Positions 7,792 to 11,565 of a DNA stretch of 11,565 bases are shown in pieces. The stretch is taken from contig JAOXYB010052212.1 of assembly GCA_028565635.1 (NCBI GenBank), forward strand, positions 1-11,565, written 5' to 3'. The position numbers were made by a program, and so were the translations under genes. The first letter of the stretch is position 1; every line of letters starts with the position of its first letter. This stretch comes from Phoronis ovalis (lineage: Eukaryota > Phoronida > Phoronidae). The notes beneath the pieces are model-generated. The model did not search any database and was not told where the DNA came from. It was given only the letters and a program-made list of their open reading frames with translations.

Positions 7792-8874
7792 ATGTCGAGA
7801 GGTCATCGTAGGAGAAAGCGAACCTGGTTTAAATCAGGACATCAAGTTCTTTCTAATCGTAATAAATGTGACCAGCTGGGAGGCAAATCTTCAAAATGGT
7901 TCAAAGACTGCCATTTGATGAGTACAAGAACAGCATCAAAAGTGTACCTGCAAAATAAGTGGAAATATTTAGTGAAATTAATGCCAACGGAGACTGCATA
8001 AGGGGAATAATTTTGAGACCTAGTGAGAGAGTGGTAGATAGGTTTGCTGACCCAAAAAGTAAACAATCTCAATTTACTGGAGTAAGAACTGTTCAAAACG
8101 ATAAGATTAGCGAATGTTCATCAACAGTGCAATATTGTTAGATGCAGAGAAATCAACACATTGTCAGCTCCCCCAATTCCAGGGCAGGTAAGCGCGCGGT
8201 GAACAATTCAGTTTCGGATTTAAAAGGTGTACAACAACAACTAAAATGCACACAATGTCCATTTCGCACTGCATTTTATAAATTGTATGATGAAATACAA
8301 ACCAATAAACGTGGACGAAAGGCAGTGAAACACAACGTTGGCTTCTCAACAGCCTTGTTGATATGCCAATGGATAATCATAAGCCAAGGCGCGATACCTG
8401 CTGGCGGCTATGGGAACTCCTCTTCCTAGTCTCACCACACTGAAGAGAACTGAAAATAGAATTTCGCAATTATTACAGATATCAACAGCAATGATATGAA
8501 TAATCGATTAGAACAGTTAACAAAAAAAAGAAAATCAATTAATATCCAGACAGATGCGCTGCACACTAGTAACTGTATATCATTGCGCAGAAAATATGGG
8601 CCGAGTGTTCAGAACAACCTTTGTTGGACAGGAGCTTGGTAAGGTACTGAAAGGATTTGATGTACATGGCCCTGGGGGACACTTCAACTGCACAGCCACA
8701 CTGCATCAAAACAAGCCCCTGAACAAAAAATATCAAGGTTACAATTAGCTAGGAGAGAGATTAGCTCTGGAAGGAGTGCTAATTAAACATGCAACCACTG
8801 ATGGTGATGGTAGATCTGCTGAAAGAATAAACGAAGCAGTAAAGACTATCCTAGATCCTGCCTGGTACATTTAA
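7792..8874 (+). pseudogene. Mutator-like (MULE) transposase remnant, multiply frameshifted
   Basis: Protein-like pieces follow in family order but in changing frames. They are: a basic start (SRGHRRRKRTWFKSGH, 7792 on), RLPFDEYKNSIKS (7905 on, with an in-frame TAA at 7956), STHCQLPQFQG (near 8153), CTQCPFRTAFYKLYDEI with NKRGRKAVKHNVGFST (to about 8360), DMPMDNHK (8360), RYLLAAMGTPLPSLTTLKRT (8392 on), CWTGAW (near 8618), GFDVHGPGGHFNCTATLHQ (near 8656), then TAG at 8746 and ATTDGDGRSAE (8791 on) until TAA at 8872. The CxxC knuckle, the CPGGH-like block and the TDGDxRS block are features of 'Mutator-like transposase domain-containing' proteins annotated in molluscs. TTDGD probably carries a DDE-site Asp. 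The C-terminal half is missing or unrecognisable. The piece is certainly non-functional as it stands. Confidence 0.75.
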
Positions 8875-9297
8875 CATATTCAAAAAATGCTTCCTGTTCA
8901 TACTCTGCAGTTGCATCTAGTCAAGAAATATCCTGTGAAGCAGAAGTTAGCTGGGATTTGTGAAACCATTGATCTCTCCGATCATGTCCTATTGCCCTTT
9001 TCGATAATCATGATTCCATGATATTTCAGTTATATTTCTGCGATAATATATATTACTACAGGGCTTATTATTTTAGTGAGAGGAATATTTAACAGTTTAA
9101 CTAACTAGTACATGTATGTATTGCCATGTAGACAACATTTTTTTCCCGGTGAAATCACAGATCACTTAAAACTTTTTTAGCTTTATATTGCAATAAATTA
9201 TACCAGTCACCTATATATCAATCATTAAATAAATATGTGTAAGCTTTTCTTATCAATTTGTTCAACTTAACAGTTGCAATCACACCAAAAACCTCAC
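8875..9297. other. Decayed tail of the transposase region and AT-rich spacer
   Basis: Up to about 9000 the base composition still resembles the transposase, but no frame gives recognisable family sequence. Beyond that it is AT-rich with no feature seen. Confidence 0.4.
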
Positions 9298-9306
9298 AAC
9301 TCTATC
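9298..9306 (+). repeat. Target-site duplication, left copy (AACTCTATC)
   Basis: This nine-base sequence is repeated exactly at 9692-9700, immediately outside the G/C-tract ends of the element between them. The bases flanking the two copies differ, so the match is exactly 9 bp. Confidence 0.75.
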
Positions 9307-9691
9307 CTGGGGGGGTACTCAAGGTTTTTTGAATATGGGGATGTGCCGCAGAACCCAATCCAAAATTTTAGCTTGCGGTAGTAAACCCAATCCAAATTTT
9401 TTGAAATATAAGGGAAAAATCCAAATTTTGTGAAATATAAGGGTAGCAATCCAAAATTTTAAATATTTGAGTAGCAATTAATTTTTACGCAAACTGACTG
9501 ATACAAACCAAATTCCAAAAATCGTTTCATGGATACAAACCTAAAATTAATCCAGATTATTTGCCGTAAGCAGCGGGTAGCAATCCAAATTTTTGAATTT
9601 CTTTACGGTAGCAATCCAAAAAATACCGTAAGAAGTATACAATCCAAATCCAAAATTTTCAACAGGGCTGCACAACTCCCCCCCCCCCGGG
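9307..9691. mobile_element. 385-bp non-autonomous MITE-like element with 9-bp TSD
   Basis: The left end reads CTGGGGGGGTACTCAAG. The right end, read in reverse, starts CCCGGGGGGGGGGGAGTTG, so the ends are imperfect inverted repeats dominated by a G/C tract. A perfect 9-bp duplication flanks the unit. Inside there are about ten degenerate copies of a ~30-bp repeat with the core GCAATCCAAATTTT, often preceded by GGTA or GGGTA. There is no coding capacity: open frames crossing it at 9529-9804 (plus) and 9547-9738 (minus) are by-products of the repeat. A 9-bp TSD is typical of Mutator-like elements. The superfamily call is inference from TSD length. Confidence 0.7.
9341..9665. repeat. Internal degenerate ~30-bp repeats (core AATCCAAATTTT)
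   Basis: Units such as CCCAATCCAAAATTTT, AGCAATCCAAATTTTT and ACAATCCAAATCCAAAATTT recur roughly every 27-35 bases, separated by variable GGGTA, GCGGTA or ACGGTA text. Some copies are decayed (TAGCAATTAATTTTT near 9472). They fill nearly the whole element between its ends. Confidence 0.65.
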
Positions 9692-9700
9692 AACTCTATC
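9692..9700 (+). repeat. Target-site duplication, right copy (AACTCTATC)
   Basis: An exact copy of 9298-9306, directly after the CCCGGG right end of the element. Confidence 0.75.
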
Positions 9701-10166
9701 TTAAACCAATCGAGAACAAGCAAACACACAGAAATCATGGGGTCAACAAGTGCAAAATCAAGTTAGCATGTAAATACAGCATCAGCAATAAAAGAAAACA
9801 CTAAACATATGGTTAAAATGCTAATAGGAACAGACACAATTGATTTTCCCATCCACTTCTATAATAATTTCATGCAATTTAAATCATTATAAAAATTTCC
9901 CAAACATTGTGTGAAGAAAATTATACCTGTTGGGAACTGAGGATTATCATGTATCCTGCTCCCAGTTAATTTTTCGTGCAGGCATGACCATCAAATTTTT
10001 TTGCTATTACACTTTGTAGAATACCCCCAGAAAAATACAACCTAACAACTGACTAAATTCATAACTTTGCTCTGGCTCAAATAATCCTATCAAATTTTGG
10101 AATATTTTACTTTAAGAAACCAATGTTAGTTTTAGCCTCTTGCACAATGATTTCCCTTTCAAACAG
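9701..10166. other. No feature seen
   Basis: AT-rich sequence between the MITE-like element and a possible small exon. I recognise no repeat, RNA gene or coding frame here. Confidence 0.5.
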
Positions 10167-10214
10167 GAACAACCAAAAAAGCCAGCGCCAAGGAGGAAAA
10201 AAGAAAAATCATAA
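10167..10214 (+). CDS. Possible tiny terminal exon with a basic tail (low confidence)
   Basis: A pyrimidine-rich acceptor (TTTCCCTTTCAAACAG) is followed by an open frame EQPKKPAPRRKKEKS and TAA. The 48 bases are locally GC-richer than the surroundings, and the lysine/arginine-rich ending looks like a C-terminal tail. No upstream exon or close AATAAA was found, so this may well be chance. Confidence 0.2.
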   Translation, partial: EQPKKPAPRRKKEKS

Positions 10215-10271
10215 ATTTAAGGTTTTCGCACTTTTTTCAGACTGTGATTTAAATCAATTGTGACCTTATAC

Positions 10272-10328
10272 CAGTAATGCAGCCTGAATATTTGATTTTT
10301 AATAGCTATATGATTTAACTCGAGCATT
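10272..10328 (+). repeat. Direct repeat copy 2 (57 bp)
   Basis: Matches 7104-7155 in the same orientation with two substitutions and five extra bases (TTTAA) in the middle. The two copies are 3168 bp apart and enclose the transposase remnant and the MITE-like element. Confidence 0.7.
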
Positions 10329-11565
10329 ATTTTTAAGAAAGTTGCAGAGTATAAAATATATCAGACTCAGTAGGCGGATGAGAGAGTAAAGTGATTACGT
10401 ATCATCGTGTTCATGGAGATCGAATGTTTTTCATGAACCAATTATAAGAGAGTTCGTCGACAATAACGTTAATATTTAATTCTTTATTGTATTATTGAAA
10501 AGTTTCCCAGGGTAGTCGGTACACAAACACTGGACTAAAAGCTATATTTAGCACCAGGGAATTTTTTTTACTTGCCGAACAAACTATATATACTGCCACG
10601 TCATCATTTTACTAAAAGCAGGGCGTGTGATGCTAGTAAACTTCTGTCTGCAAGTTCCACATTACAATTGACATTTTGGGTTTTGAAGATTTTTAGGCGT
10701 ACAAGTACTGTGTTATTTCGGTGAAACGCATGCACGTGCAGAAAATCCGTTTGATTAGTTGATGAATGTGCAGGTAAAGTTCATGCTATGCTATGAGTTT
10801 GGTGTAAATTAAGTTGAGATTTGATTTTTTACTCAATATTCTAAAGTTATTATTAGCGTATACTGTATCTGGGGTTATTATAACTAGTAAAAAAACACAA
10901 ATACCCCCACTGATTGAGCTTTTTAACCTAAAAATTGTATTAATGCATTGTTTGATACAAGTTTCTGAGTATATTTATAATAAGTTTTTATAAGTATCCC
11001 AAGACCGTCTTAATATAATTTCATTAGTCACAGCCTTGTATAACAAATAAACAAAATGAACAAACTGTCGATATTAGAACCTGATCCGAAACTAAACCGT
11101 TCATTATTTGTTTCATACATTGAGTATATGGATAATAGTTTTATTGTTATACTGTTCTTTGTTGTAATGTAAGCATAGTGATCCAGGGCTGTGAAAATCT
11201 GTGCGACCTCTAGCGCTAATTGTTTACTTTTTTTGCTTCATTGTCACTGATAAAAGCATGTTGCCCAAACTCATACCAGCAGGTTTCACATAATATTTTT
11301 TATAAGTTGTCCAGGGGATATTGCATAGACCTACATGTATATAAAATTTAATGTCAATTTAGAATAAACAAATAAAAAGTGTATTTTGGATCACAAAATT
11401 AAGATGACAGTATACTTCGGTTGCATCAAAATTTTAATGCAACAATTAACATGAAGCCAAAAAATTTGTCATACTACCGTGAGATAACATTGGCGGTAAG
11501 GCGCTAGTTGTCCCGGGCTGGTTTGTTCTGAGATGTACAAACAAATTTCACAATCGTTTATACAT
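10329..11565. other. No gene or recognisable repeat seen
   Basis: AT-rich DNA with frequent stops in all frames. Only weak inverted repeats occur (for example around 10497-10565 and 11042-11120), none convincing as an element end or RNA gene. A slightly GC-richer patch near 11480-11520 reaches towards the window end. Confidence 0.5.

Noticed and set aside
9529-9804. Open frames on both strands across the MITE-like element
   Set aside because: They arise from the repeat unit, and no recognisable protein family is encoded.
11204-11510. Inverted 7-mers CTAGCGC and GCGCTAG as possible element ends
   Set aside because: The palindromic cores are very short with no matching flanks or duplicated target site.
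10329-11565. Search for tRNA, snRNA or CRISPR-like structure on the right side
   Set aside because: No T-loop-like GTTCGAATC text, no cloverleaf arms and no regularly spaced repeats were found.

Overview
The window looks like AT-rich animal nuclear DNA with short exons, long introns and old transposon debris. The closest match I recognise is a lophotrochozoan, most likely a bivalve mollusc. Two things support this: an expanded mollusc-type family of von Willebrand factor D and EGF domain (VWDE-like) secreted proteins, and a Mutator-like transposase of the kind common in bivalve genomes. Both identifications are from memory of family motifs; no search was run. There is no prokaryotic gene layout, and no CRISPR array, tRNA or rRNA gene was seen.

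Positions 1-5770 hold the 3' part of one plus-strand gene, VWDE-like. Eight exons join in phase into 412 codons plus stop: 540-663, 2195-2364, 2700-2968, 3401-3506, 3835-3946, 4098-4222, 4654-4768 and 5538-5755. A likely poly(A) signal follows at 5765. The encoded part runs from a dibasic, furin-like site, through a conserved pre-EGF region, one EGF-like domain and a beta-rich 'post-EGF' region, to a very cysteine-rich C-terminus. The start codon, signal peptide and VWD domain must lie left of the window. One intron (3947-4097) uses a GC donor. A further exon-like segment at 1910 may be an optional cassette. The large first intron (664-1909) is filled by two diverged tandem-repeat arrays.

Positions 5927-6293 may hold the last exon of a second gene on the minus strand, convergent with the first, with overlapping 3' UTRs. 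I do not recognise its product.

From about 7100 to 10330 the DNA is repeat and transposon territory. It contains a dead Mutator-like (MULE) transposase broken by at least six frame changes and several stops (7792-8874 and possibly beyond). About 300-430 bp further on is a 385-bp non-autonomous element with G/C-tract inverted ends, an internal ~30-bp repeat and a perfect 9-bp target-site duplication. A 52/57-bp direct repeat brackets both. The rest, to 11565, holds nothing I can call with confidence.
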